From NCBI GenBank assembly GCA_947496535.1, contig CANMDE010000002.1, positions 496,001-560,000 on the forward strand: a stretch of DNA of 64,000 bases, in the 5' to 3' direction. Origin of the DNA: an uncultured Paracoccaceae bacterium (GTDB taxonomy: Bacteria > Pseudomonadota > Alphaproteobacteria > Rhodobacterales > Rhodobacteraceae). The translations under genes and the position numbers were made by a program. The notes under the pieces were generated by a model. The model was not told the origin of the DNA. It worked only from the letters and a program-made list of their open reading frames with translations, and did not search any database. Below are positions 17,146 to 25,091 of this stretch, one piece after another; within the stretch, counting starts at the first letter, position 1; each line of letters begins with the position of its first letter.

Positions 17146-17847
17146 CTAGCTGTTTTCTTTTCCGTCGAACAATCCGGTGAGGTAAGCACCGGTAAGCCGA
17201 TAGTGGTTGACCAACCTTTCTGCTGCCAGGTCTGGATCACGACTGGTGGCAGCCTCAAGAATATCTTTGTGCTCTCCCGAAACATCACGGCTGCGATAGC
17301 TCATGCTGCGTGCAGCGATGTAGCGGTAGCGAATGTTGAGATCGTAAAGCTGGCTGCAGAATTTGATCAGTGTCGGCGACCCACTACTGCTGAGCAAGCA
17401 CATATGAAACGCTTTGTGCAAGGTTTCAAAATTTTCAGTGTCGCTTGTCTTAGACCGCGACATCCGATGGTGGCTTAGCACCAGCTCTTCTTCCCATTGC
17501 TGAGTGGCGTTGGCGATACTGCTGCGCAGCGCCATGATTTCAAGTGAGCAGCGCAGTGTCAGAATTTCCTCGAAATTCTCTTTGCTGGCAGCCGCAGTCC
17601 GAAAGCCGCGCTGATCATACCGCTCAACCAGCATATCAGATGTCAAAAGGCTAAGCGCTTCTCGGATCGGCGAAGCGCCTATCCCAAGCATTTTGCGCAA
17701 AGAGTCTATTTTCAGCTTCTCACCCGGAGGCAACTCACCGACCAGTATCATGTGCTGAATATGTTTATATGCCGACTGGGTCGCCGAAATCCCTTTTTCG
17801 GGTTCTAACGTCACTTCAACGATATTTGGAGACTGATCAATGTTCAT
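17146..17847 (-). CDS. GntR-family regulator, FadR/FCD subfamily (MatR-like)
   Basis: A 233-residue regulator. The winged helix-turn-helix (about residues 22-90) contains AYKHIQHMILVGELPPGEKL, LRKMLGIGASPIREALSLLTSDMLVERYDQRGFRTA. The C-terminal helical FCD domain shows ILTLRCSLEIMALRSSI and HKAFHMCLLSSSGSPTL with metal/ligand-binding polar residues. In rhizobia the mat genes are controlled by a GntR protein, MatR, and its position just upstream of matA-matB fits. Shared ATCGATATT-containing sequences at its own start, before matA and before the FAH operon suggest that it controls all three. Confidence 0.87.
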   Translation of the reverse strand: MNIDQSPNIVEVTLEPEKGISATQSAYKHIQHMILVGELPPGEKLKIDSLRKMLGIGASPIREALSLLTSDMLVERYDQRGFRTAAASKENFEEILTLRCSLEIMALRSSIANATQQWEEELVLSHHRMSRSKTSDTENFETLHKAFHMCLLSSSGSPTLIKFCSQLYDLNIRYRYIAARSMSYRSRDVSGEHKDILEAATSRDPDLAAERLVNHYRLTGAYLTGLFDGKENS

Positions 17848-17858
17848 TATGACAGAGT

Positions 17859-17876
17859 ATCGATATTGAAGATATT
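17859..17876. promoter_or_regulatory. Predicted autoregulatory GntR site
   Basis: ATCGATATTGAAGATATT lies 12 nt upstream of the GntR start codon. It holds the 9-bp core ATCGATATT found in the two other predicted operators, with GATATT repeated 9 bp further on. Overlap with the start region would suit autorepression. Confidence 0.45.
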
Positions 17877-17911
17877 CTCAACATCCTGAGGGCGTTTTGA
17901 CGTGGCGCGTT

Positions 17912-18298
17912 TCATGATAGACGCACCGTCTTTGTGGAAAGACCGACCGAGATATTCAGCGAACCTTCATTCACAAGCCATTTGCGAATGGTAAAACTTC
18001 GTGTCCCGGTGGCATGCATCGGATCGGCCTCTGCTATCTTTTTGGCCGTTTTGAGGTTTTCCGCCCGGTAGATGATCAGGCCAGTGCCTTGCATTTCGTT
18101 TCCTGACGGATCGGACAATGGGCCAGCCAGAACAAGATAGCCATCCGCCTCCATCTGCGCTTGGTAGGCAAGGTGGTCGGGCAAGACTTGTTTGAGCGCA
18201 TCAGGTTCTTTTTGCGGTGTGCTTTCCACAACAAATAGCTCTAGCGCCAAAGCACCGCGCTCGCGTGCCATTTCCCGATATTCGTTCCAAGCAACCAT
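17912..18298 (-). CDS. YciI-family protein
   Basis: A 128-residue protein with the ferredoxin-like YciI fold: LELFVVESTPQ, then DHLAYQAQMEADGYLVLAGPLSD, and ADPMHATGTRSFTIRKW at the C-terminal end. The conserved His of DHLAY and Asp of ADP are the putative catalytic pair of the family. YciI proteins resemble muconolactone isomerase, and several act as small lyases, isomerases or dehalogenases; the reaction here is unknown. AGGGAGGGCGAA supplies a good ribosome-binding site. It is divergent from the FAH gene and shares its control region, so it probably belongs to the same catabolic unit. Confidence 0.8.
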   Translation of the reverse strand: MVAWNEYREMARERGALALELFVVESTPQKEPDALKQVLPDHLAYQAQMEADGYLVLAGPLSDPSGNEMQGTGLIIYRAENLKTAKKIAEADPMHATGTRSFTIRKWLVNEGSLNISVGLSTKTVRLS

Positions 18299-18330
18299 TT
18301 CGCCCTCCCTCTGCTGCCCAATACCATAAA

Positions 18331-18369
18331 AAAATCGATATTATTTGACAACGATGTTTATAGTCGTCA
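18331..18369. promoter_or_regulatory. Predicted GntR operator between the YciI and FAH genes
   Basis: AAAATCGATATTATTT at 18331-18346 repeats exactly the sequence before the malonyl-CoA decarboxylase gene. It is followed by an imperfect inverted repeat (TGACAAC at 18346-18352, GTCGTCA at 18363-18369). The site is 54 nt upstream of the FAH ATG on the plus strand and 33 nt upstream of the YciI start on the minus strand, so it could control both directions. Confidence 0.6.
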
Positions 18370-18399
18370 AAAATCTGGCAAACAGTTAGGGATTCAGCA

Positions 18400-19278
18400 A
18401 TGAAATTTATGGTGGGGGCCGTCTCTGGTCAGAAATCGGTGTTTGTGGTGACTGGCGACGGCGCCGTGAACCTCACTAGCCTGATGCCTGATGTCGGCGA
18501 TGATCTGATGGGTCTGATCAATAATCCTGGCCTGATGGATCAGGTCGCCGATAAGATCGATGGTGCCAGCACGATTCCCGTCGATAGCATCACACCCGCG
18601 CTCCCTGTCGAAAATCCTGGTACGATCATCTGTCTTGGTCTGAACTATGTCGATCACATCAAAGAAGGTGGCTACGAGGTCCCTGAATACCCTGCTTTAT
18701 TTATGCGCGGGCGCAATTCGATCATGCCTGCTGGCGCGCCGCTGGTTCGTCCGTCCTGTTCCCACAAGTTGGATTACGAGGTCGAGTTGATGCTGATCAT
18801 CGGCAAAGGCGGACGCCACATCGCCGAGGCTGACGCGTTGGATCATGTATTTGCATATACCGTATTCAACGACGGTTCTGTTCGTGATTATCAACGCAAA
18901 ACCCATCAGTGGACGCCGGGAAAGAATTTTGATGATACCGGCGCGATTGGGCCTTATGCCGTGACGCCGGATGAACTACCAGAAGGCGCTACTGGCCTGA
19001 AAATCGAGTCGCGTGTTGGTGACGAAATTCTGCAAAGCGCCACAACATCAGACATGATGTGGTCTGTCGCCAAGACCATTGCGACAATTTCCGAATACAC
19101 CACGCTTCAACCTGGCGATTACATTGCCATGGGGACGCCACCGGGTGTCGGACATGCCAAGACGCCACCACGTTGGTTGGTTCCCGGAGAAACGGTTGAA
19201 GTTGAAATTGAAGGCATTGGCATTTGCGCCAGCCCAATCGTTGATGAAAAAGAAATGCCCGTCAAAGGGGCCGCCTAA
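18400..19278 (+). CDS. Fumarylacetoacetate hydrolase (FAH) family protein
   Basis: A 292-residue protein with a short N-terminal domain and the FAH fold from about residue 70: GLNYVDHIKEGG, metal-binding Glu residues in LDYEVELMLIIGKGG, and NDGSVRDYQRKTHQWTPGKNFDDTGAIGP, then GDYIAMGTPPGVGHAK. Relatives are Mg-dependent C-C hydrolases, isomerases or decarboxylases acting on acylpyruvates and ring-cleavage products, in the cytoplasm. The substrate is unknown. The context (ring-cleavage dioxygenase, RutE-like reductase, TRAP transporter) indicates a catabolic step after ring opening. Its TAA overlaps the next ATG by 1 nt (TAATG). Confidence 0.88.
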   Translation: MKFMVGAVSGQKSVFVVTGDGAVNLTSLMPDVGDDLMGLINNPGLMDQVADKIDGASTIPVDSITPALPVENPGTIICLGLNYVDHIKEGGYEVPEYPALFMRGRNSIMPAGAPLVRPSCSHKLDYEVELMLIIGKGGRHIAEADALDHVFAYTVFNDGSVRDYQRKTHQWTPGKNFDDTGAIGPYAVTPDELPEGATGLKIESRVGDEILQSATTSDMMWSVAKTIATISEYTTLQPGDYIAMGTPPGVGHAKTPPRWLVPGETVEVEIEGIGICASPIVDEKEMPVKGAA

Positions 19279-19943
19279 TGGACACCCCAACGGGCTCAGA
19301 ACTTGAGACACTTCGCGCGAAAGCGCAGGCCGATGTTCGGGCTGTAAGAGGTGCAAAGCCTGTTTTGGACGATGCTTCAATCGATATGATCCTACGCGAC
19401 GCCCGTTCGCACTATGCCTGGCAGGATAAACCAGTATCCAACGAGCTACTGCACGAGATTTATGAGATCACCGCCAGTGGTCCGACCAGCATGAATACTT
19501 GCCCGGCCCGGTTCATCTTTGTCACTTCGGATGAAGGCAAACAGCGTCTTGCGAAGTCGCTAAAGGAAAAGAATATCGAAAAGATGATGTCGGCCCCGGT
19601 CACGGCGATCATTGCGCATGACTTGGAGTTCTGGAAGGAACTGCCGTATCTCTTCCCGCACGAAGACCGCCGCCCATTCTTTGAAGGCAAACCGGAACAC
19701 TGTGAGGCAACTGCCTTTCGGAATGGCACATTGCAAGGCGCGTACTTTATGATTGCTGCGCGGGCTCTTGGTCTGGATGTGGGGGCAATGTCAGGATTTT
19801 CCAACGCCATTGTCGATGAAGAGTTCTTTGCGGGAACGACCCTCAAATCAAACTTCCTATGCAACCTCGGCTACGCTGACGAAACTGCGCTGTTTCAAAA
19901 ATTACCGCGTTTCAGTTTCGATCAGGCGTGTTCTTTCGCATGA
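19278..19943 (+). CDS. Nitroreductase-family reductase, RutE/HadB type
   Basis: A 221-residue flavoprotein of the nitroreductase superfamily. Visible signatures: ARSHYAWQDKPVSNELLHEIYEI, the FMN-binding ASGPTSMNTCPARFIFV, GTLQGAYFMIAARALGLDVGAMSGF and NLGYAD. The GPTSxNxxPARFxFV motif marks the RutE/HadB branch, whose best known activity is reduction of malonic semialdehyde to 3-hydroxypropionate with NAD(P)H. If that holds here, malonic semialdehyde may be an intermediate of this island, which would fit with the malonyl-CoA genes. The biochemical role is inferred. There are only seven nt before the OsmC gene. Confidence 0.82.
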   Translation: MDTPTGSELETLRAKAQADVRAVRGAKPVLDDASIDMILRDARSHYAWQDKPVSNELLHEIYEITASGPTSMNTCPARFIFVTSDEGKQRLAKSLKEKNIEKMMSAPVTAIIAHDLEFWKELPYLFPHEDRRPFFEGKPEHCEATAFRNGTLQGAYFMIAARALGLDVGAMSGFSNAIVDEEFFAGTTLKSNFLCNLGYADETALFQKLPRFSFDQACSFA

Positions 19944-19950
19944 GGATGGC

Positions 19951-20409
19951 ATGACCGACGTGAAAATGAAGACGACCGTTAAGCTACGCGCAAATGCAGA
20001 TTGCCCAACCCACTCACGGGCCGATGTCGCCGTTCGTGACCTTTCATTCGCGATCGACGAGCCAATCGAAAGGGGTGGGACCAATCTTGGCCCCACCCCA
20101 ACTGATACTGCCATTGCCGCGTTGATTGGCTGCACGAATGTCATCGCGCATAAGTGCGCTGGGAAGCTGGGGGTCGATATTGGGCATCTGAGTATCGATG
20201 CAACCTGCGACTTTGATCGAAGAGGCGTCACCTTGACTGAGGAGATCGAGGTGCCGTTCAGGGCAATAAAGCTGACTGTGACCGCTTCAGGGGAGGCCAA
20301 CCAAAAGGATTTGGAGCGGGTTGCCATCGAAACGCAGAAATTCTGCCCACTGTCGAAGCTCTTTTTGGCTGCGGGCACCGAGGTCGAGGTGGTCTGGAGT
20401 AAAGAATAG
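19951..20409 (+). CDS. OsmC-family protein
   Basis: A 152-residue OsmC/Ohr-fold protein from the ATG at 19951. The open frame runs on upstream inside the reductase gene, but only this start follows a GAGGA element. The two reactive cysteines are C61 (LIGCTNVIAHK) and C132 (KFCPLSKLF), the positions expected for thiol-peroxidase activity on organic hydroperoxides. In a ring-cleavage operon it may remove peroxides or act on electrophilic intermediates; that is inference. It is followed 39 nt later by the TRAP transporter genes. Confidence 0.85.
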   Translation: MTDVKMKTTVKLRANADCPTHSRADVAVRDLSFAIDEPIERGGTNLGPTPTDTAIAALIGCTNVIAHKCAGKLGVDIGHLSIDATCDFDRRGVTLTEEIEVPFRAIKLTVTASGEANQKDLERVAIETQKFCPLSKLFLAAGTEVEVVWSKE

Positions 20410-20448
20410 GCTGCAACGGCCACAATACTACAATCTAGGGAGGTACAT

Positions 20449-21522
20449 ATGATTTTTGGGACTAGGGGACTGGCGCTTGCTGCGACACTGTCGGCATTGA
20501 GTGCCGCGCCTGTTATGGCGCAAGAAACTATTTCGGCGGTTGTTATAGACGGTTATCCAGATCGCGCGCTTTGGGTGCAGGAGTTTTCGAACTTCTTTAT
20601 TCCAGAGGTAGACAAGCGGTTGGCGGAGACCGGCAACTACGTCATGGACTGGCAAGAAAGCTATGGCGGCGCCATCGTGAAGCCGCGCGGCGTGTTGGAA
20701 GGTATCCAGTTGGGCTTGGGCGACATTGGGATCGTGACTACGATTTTCCACTCATCCACCTTGCCATCACAAGGTATCTCAGCGGTAACACCTTTCGTCT
20801 CGGCTGATGCTCGGGCGGTCGCGAAGGCCGTTGATGAAATCGCCCGCGAATACCCCGCCATGCAGAATGAATTTGCAGCGCAAGATCAGGTGTACCTGGC
20901 AACCGGTGTTGTCCTGAACAGTTATCAGGTTTTCAGCACGGATGAAGTGGCTTCGCTGGCGGATCTTGAAGGCGGCAAGGTCGCCGGTGCGGGCCTGAAC
21001 CTGCGCTATCTTGAGGGGATCAACAATGCCGCAGGCGTGCGTGGCGGTCTGACAGACTTTTACAGCATGCTGCAAACCGGCGTTGTTGATCACGCGATGC
21101 TATGGCCCGAAGCCGCCAAAACCTTCAATATCGCTGAGGTCGCGCCCTACATGTTGCGCGTGGACTTGGGGGCTGTGAACTCCAAAACTGTGACCGTAAA
21201 TGCCGATTATTGGGAAGGCCTGCCTGACGAAGTGAAGGGTGTGCTCCAGGATGTATCGATCGCGTACCGTGATCACCTGGCCGGTATTGCCATGGACCGC
21301 GCCGCTGAAAGCGAAGCGGCCTACTTAGAAGCTGGCGGCACAATCGTCGAAGTATCTGACGAAGACCGTGCTGCATGGGCCAGCGCGATGCCAAATATTG
21401 CCGCTGAATGGGCTCAGGTTCTGAACGATGCTGGCGAGCCAGGTTCAGAAATGCTGGCTGCTTATCTTGGCAAACTAGAGGCCGAAGGCTTTACCGGTGT
21501 ACGCGACTGGACAGCCGAATAA
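20449..21522 (+). CDS. dctP: TRAP transporter solute-binding protein (DctP family)
   Basis: A 357-residue periplasmic protein with a Sec signal peptide (LALAATLSALSAAPVMAQ, cleavage after AxA-like MAQ). The DctP/TAXI-type fold shows WQESYGGAIVKPRGVLEGIQLGLGDIGIVTTIFHSSTLP split across residues 65-110, then LNSYQVFSTDEVASLADLEGGKVAGAG and MLQTGVVDHAMLWPEAA. It captures an organic acid for the DctQM permease below. The usual carboxylate-binding Arg of DctP proteins cannot be confirmed by eye. GGGAGGT stands 5 nt before the ATG. The ligand may be the aromatic substrate of the island or malonate. Confidence 0.9.
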   Translation: MIFGTRGLALAATLSALSAAPVMAQETISAVVIDGYPDRALWVQEFSNFFIPEVDKRLAETGNYVMDWQESYGGAIVKPRGVLEGIQLGLGDIGIVTTIFHSSTLPSQGISAVTPFVSADARAVAKAVDEIAREYPAMQNEFAAQDQVYLATGVVLNSYQVFSTDEVASLADLEGGKVAGAGLNLRYLEGINNAAGVRGGLTDFYSMLQTGVVDHAMLWPEAAKTFNIAEVAPYMLRVDLGAVNSKTVTVNADYWEGLPDEVKGVLQDVSIAYRDHLAGIAMDRAAESEAAYLEAGGTIVEVSDEDRAAWASAMPNIAAEWAQVLNDAGEPGSEMLAAYLGKLEAEGFTGVRDWTAE

Positions 21523-21546
21523 GCCACCAAGGCGAAAGGCCAATAT

Positions 21547-22098
21547 ATGTTTAAGTCGTCCATTATTGGCCTTTCCGGCATAAGCCACGGCATTGCCATA
21601 GCGCTTAACATCGCTGGGACCTGCACAGTTCTGGCGCTTGTTATTTTGGTGAACTACGACGCAGCCGCACGGGGGCTCTTCCACAAACCCTTCGCCGGTA
21701 CTTACGAGGTCGTGCAGTTTGCGGTGGTACTTATCGTATTTCTGCAACTGCCCGATGTTGTTCGCGTGGACCGGCTGACCCGTTCTGATGGCTTGCTGAC
21801 GGTTCTCGGCCCAAAATACCCACGATTGGCTGGTTTCATGCGGCGCGCAATCAACCTTTTGTCCGCCACTTTCATGGCGTTGGTCGCGATAGCCATTTTC
21901 CCCGACTTCATGGAAAAATGGCATGATCAAACTTTCTTTGGAACGCGCGGTGTATTCGAGGTGCCATGGTGGCCACTCAAGTTGGCCATTCTGGTCAGTG
22001 CTGTCATGTGCGTGATTATTTTCTTGCTCAAAGTCGTCTTACCAACCGCAAAGGACGGGTTGGTCCGCATGCCAGAACATGAAGGGCCGGCAGAATGA
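21547..22098 (+). CDS. dctQ: TRAP transporter small permease subunit (DctQ)
   Basis: A 183-residue inner-membrane protein with four hydrophobic segments (about residues 15-40, 50-75, 100-122, 135-160), the DctQ topology. FAVVLIVFLQLPDVVRVDRLTRSDGLL cut near residue 65 resembles the conserved DctQ loop following the second helix. It joins DctP and DctM for sodium-driven uptake. It lies 24 nt after dctP and overlaps dctM by 4 nt. Confidence 0.88.
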   Translation: MFKSSIIGLSGISHGIAIALNIAGTCTVLALVILVNYDAAARGLFHKPFAGTYEVVQFAVVLIVFLQLPDVVRVDRLTRSDGLLTVLGPKYPRLAGFMRRAINLLSATFMALVAIAIFPDFMEKWHDQTFFGTRGVFEVPWWPLKLAILVSAVMCVIIFLLKVVLPTAKDGLVRMPEHEGPAE

Positions 22099-23402
22099 CT
22101 CCGATTGAGATTGGCCTGATCTCGGTCGTCGCAATTATCCTGCTGATCTATTCGGGCGTCTACATTCCCGTAGCGCTGGGCACGGTGTCGTTTATCTCTG
22201 TCTGGTTGATGCGCGACAACTTTGATCTTTCGCTCAAGCTACTGCGTGTCTCTGTCAGCGAAGGCGCGATGGAGACCAGTTTTGCGACCATCCCCCTGTT
22301 TACCTTCATGGGCCTTATCGTGTCCAAGGCTGGGCTGGGGGCAGATATATATGATGTGATGAGCAGCGGCTTTAAACGTGTCAAAGGCGGGATTGGGATG
22401 GCCACCGTCGGCGCGAATGCTGTTTTTGCCGCCGTCACGGGATCATCTATTGCTTCAGCGTCGGTGTTTTCCAAGGTGTCCGTGCCACAAATGTTGGCCC
22501 AAGACTACAACCCCCGATTTGCGGTCGGGGTTGTCGCTGGCAGCTCTGTTCTGGGTATGATCATCCCGCCATCGGCTATGCTGATCATTTATTCTATCGT
22601 GGCTGAGGTATCGGTTGGGTCGATGTTTCTGGCCGGCGTGATCCCCGGCATCATGCTGGCAATCGCTTATGTTGGTGCCATCTGGTTCATGGGGAAGTAC
22701 ACGCCGAATTTTGTCGGCGGCCGCCCCGCGTCGGACTATGAATGGATGTCGCCTTGGGAAATTGCTTCGAAAACCTTGCCGACGGTAGGTATCATCTTCG
22801 TGGTATTGGGCGGTATCTACACCGGTTGGCTGACCGCTGTTGAGGCCGGGGCGGCTGGTTCAGCCGTTGCCTTGCTGGTGGCCATTTCGCGTCGGACAAT
22901 CAGCCTTCGCGGTTTCTGGGAGGCACTACTTGAAACCGGGCATATCACTGCCGCGATCCTGTTCCTGATCATCGCTGCGAGTTTTTATAGCCGGATGCTG
23001 GGTATGGCCGGGTTGCCAAATCAGTTGGGCGATCTGCTGTCCCAAAACGAAGCCGGGTTTATCCTGATAATGGTAGTCTATGTGGTGATGATGCTATTCT
23101 TGGGCACGCTGCTCGATACTGCGTCTATCATTTTGATCGTTGTGCCGCTGTTTCTTCCGTTGATTGAAGATCTGAATATGTCGCTGATCTGGTTCGGCAT
23201 CGTCACCGTTGTCGGTGCCGAAATCGGATTGCTGACACCGCCGCTGGGTATCTCGTGTTTCGTGATCAAGTCGACGCTCAATGATGATCGCATCAAGTTG
23301 AAAGATGTCTTCCTGGGCGCTTTGCCCTTTGCCTTTGTGATGCTGATCGTTCTGATCATTCTGATTGCGTTCCCCGTACTCAGCCTCGCCCTTTTGAACT
23401 AG
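22095..23402 (+). CDS. dctM: TRAP transporter large permease subunit (DctM)
   Basis: A 435-residue polytopic protein with about twelve hydrophobic segments. DctM hallmarks include FTFMGLIVSKAGLGADIYD, ATVGANAVFAAVTGSSIASASVFSKV and VVAGSSVLGMIIPPSAMLIIYSIV, then GAEIGLLTPPLGISCFVIKS. It is the transport channel of the DctPQM system. It begins within the dctQ stop and ends 12 nt before the dioxygenase gene, with AGGAGG between them, so uptake and ring cleavage are on one transcript. Confidence 0.93.
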   Translation: MTPIEIGLISVVAIILLIYSGVYIPVALGTVSFISVWLMRDNFDLSLKLLRVSVSEGAMETSFATIPLFTFMGLIVSKAGLGADIYDVMSSGFKRVKGGIGMATVGANAVFAAVTGSSIASASVFSKVSVPQMLAQDYNPRFAVGVVAGSSVLGMIIPPSAMLIIYSIVAEVSVGSMFLAGVIPGIMLAIAYVGAIWFMGKYTPNFVGGRPASDYEWMSPWEIASKTLPTVGIIFVVLGGIYTGWLTAVEAGAAGSAVALLVAISRRTISLRGFWEALLETGHITAAILFLIIAASFYSRMLGMAGLPNQLGDLLSQNEAGFILIMVVYVVMMLFLGTLLDTASIILIVVPLFLPLIEDLNMSLIWFGIVTVVGAEIGLLTPPLGISCFVIKSTLNDDRIKLKDVFLGALPFAFVMLIVLIILIAFPVLSLALLN

Positions 23403-23414
23403 GAGGTTCGCACC

Positions 23415-24281
23415 ATGCGCAACGTCACCAAAGATAACATCACCGACGTCTTCGCCTCGTACTTTGGCGAAGATACGGATCCACGCGTGCGCGAGGTGCT
23501 TGTTGCCCTTGCCCGCCATATCCACGACTTCGCCCGCGAGGTGAACCTGACCCATGATGAATGGCGCAAAGGTCTGGAGATGCTGGAGCATGCGGGCCGG
23601 ATTACAACGCCGGAACGGAACGAGTTCGTACTTTTCTCGGATGTGTTGGGCCTGTCGTCACTTGTCGACATGATGCATTCAAAACCAGAGGCAACCAGTT
23701 CATCTGTTCTGGGGCCTTTCCACGTATCAAATCCACCACCTCTGGCTATTGGCGGCGACATGAAGCGTGACTTTGGCGGACCAGTACTGTTGGTCGATGG
23801 TCAGGTGCGGGATGTGGACGGGACACCGATTGGTGGTGCCACGCTCGACATATGGCAAACCGCTCCAAACGGGATGTATTCCAGCCAGGACCCGGATCAA
23901 GACATCCATTCATTCCACGGATTGATGACAACCGATAACGAGGGGCGTTTTGCTTTCACCACAGTTCGCCCCGTCGAATATACGGTTCCTGCAGATGGCC
24001 CAGTGGGCGAGTTACTCAACGCCGCCGGACGGCACCCATGGCGTCCTTCGCATTTGCACTACATTTGCTCGGCCGAGGGTTACCGCAGTCTGGTCACCGA
24101 AGTTTTCCCGGACGATGACCCCTATCTGGATCAGGATACTGTGTTCGGTGTGCGTGATGATCTGGTGATGAAGTATGTTGAACAGCCAGCCGATTCATTC
24201 CCGGAAGGGTTCGAGCTTTCAGGTAAAGTCGATGAACCCTACCTGAAAGTGACTTTTGATCTGATCCTTGCCAAAGGCTGA
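23415..24281 (+). CDS. Intradiol ring-cleavage dioxygenase (hydroxyquinol/catechol 1,2-dioxygenase type)
   Basis: A 288-residue non-haem Fe(III) dioxygenase. The N-terminal Dioxygenase_N helical domain (about residues 5-100) is followed by the catalytic beta-sandwich starting at VLGPFHVSNPP. All four iron ligands are in place: Tyr155 (PNGMYSSQD), Tyr189 (RPVEYTVP), His213 and His215 (RPSHLHYI). The length and N-terminal domain resemble hydroxyquinol 1,2-dioxygenases, which cleave benzenetriol to maleylacetate, but the real substrate is open. AGGAGG precedes the ATG. It is the last gene of the operon, and no hydroxylase, maleylacetate reductase or muconate cycloisomerase is present, which is unusual. 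Confidence 0.88.
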   Translation: MRNVTKDNITDVFASYFGEDTDPRVREVLVALARHIHDFAREVNLTHDEWRKGLEMLEHAGRITTPERNEFVLFSDVLGLSSLVDMMHSKPEATSSSVLGPFHVSNPPPLAIGGDMKRDFGGPVLLVDGQVRDVDGTPIGGATLDIWQTAPNGMYSSQDPDQDIHSFHGLMTTDNEGRFAFTTVRPVEYTVPADGPVGELLNAAGRHPWRPSHLHYICSAEGYRSLVTEVFPDDDPYLDQDTVFGVRDDLVMKYVEQPADSFPEGFELSGKVDEPYLKVTFDLILAKG

Positions 24282-24308
24282 AAAACGACGCCCCGGATCA
24301 CCTAGGAA

Positions 24309-25091
24309 TTAGGCAAAATCAATGTTGTCGAAAATTGGCATATGTGAGTTCATGTCGACCTCGTAGCCACTCTCGCTCACTCCGGCTGTCTCGGACGCTT
24401 GGTTGTTCTGGTTCTCGTCTATATCCTGCCCAAATAATCCGGCCAAACGCTCTTGAAAGCTCGTGACACCGCCAGACCGCGCCATGGGCGCTCGGTCGGA
24501 GCTACCAGTATCGATCGGATCTTCGGTAACAACGGGATCATCGACCGGGTCGCTCACTACTACAGGTGTTTCTTCTTCCTCTTCCTCGGGCTCTTCAATT
24601 ATGATGTCGTCAGGTAAACCGGGGGTGTCATTGTCCGCAGCACTTCGCGCGAAATTCTGCGTCACCATCAACACCTCGAATGTGTTGCCGTCACTATTAG
24701 TGAACTCACCAATTTCGATACCGATGCCAATTTCCTCGGTGTCGGAAGACAAGATGTTGTCGCGGTGACCTTCGCTTTCCATCAGGTTTTCGTGGGCTCG
24801 CTCAACCTCGTCTTCAAGGCTGCCATCATTGTCTATGCTCACATAGGCGATGTTTTCACCCCATGTCCATGACCCAGAAAACTGATAACCTGCGTCCTCC
24901 ATTCGGTCGCCAGCACTACTACTGTTGATGCCAGTATGAGAAAATATATTGGTATCGATCATCCAGTCGCTGTGATCCTCGGCCGCCTCGTTGAGGTCCC
25001 CATCAATCGAAAAGCCGTCCAGCCCATTGGCTTCACGCTCTTCGTTGATGAATCCAAGCATCAGAATTTCAAGATCACTGGCAACACTCAT
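24309..25091 (-). CDS. CAP-domain protein with acidic C-terminal region, no Sec signal
   Basis: About 260 residues from the ATG at 25091, chosen because AGGAAC lies a few nt upstream; an ATG at 25124 would add an 11-residue leader. A CAP domain covers residues 1-150: LGFINEEREANGLDGFS, EDHSDWMIDTNIFSHTG, GENIAYVS, AHENLMESEGHRDNIL. A run of Glu (EEPEEEEEE), a Pro/Asp-rich linker and an acidic tail ending in DNIDFA follow. There is no signal peptide or lipobox. An acidic C-terminus with a hydrophobic end is common in type I secretion substrates, so export by that route is my inference. It is distinct from the CAP lipoprotein at 7634. Confidence 0.82.
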   Translation of the reverse strand: MSVASDLEILMLGFINEEREANGLDGFSIDGDLNEAAEDHSDWMIDTNIFSHTGINSSSAGDRMEDAGYQFSGSWTWGENIAYVSIDNDGSLEDEVERAHENLMESEGHRDNILSSDTEEIGIGIEIGEFTNSDGNTFEVLMVTQNFARSAADNDTPGLPDDIIIEEPEEEEEETPVVVSDPVDDPVVTEDPIDTGSSDRAPMARSGGVTSFQERLAGLFGQDIDENQNNQASETAGVSESGYEVDMNSHMPIFDNIDFA

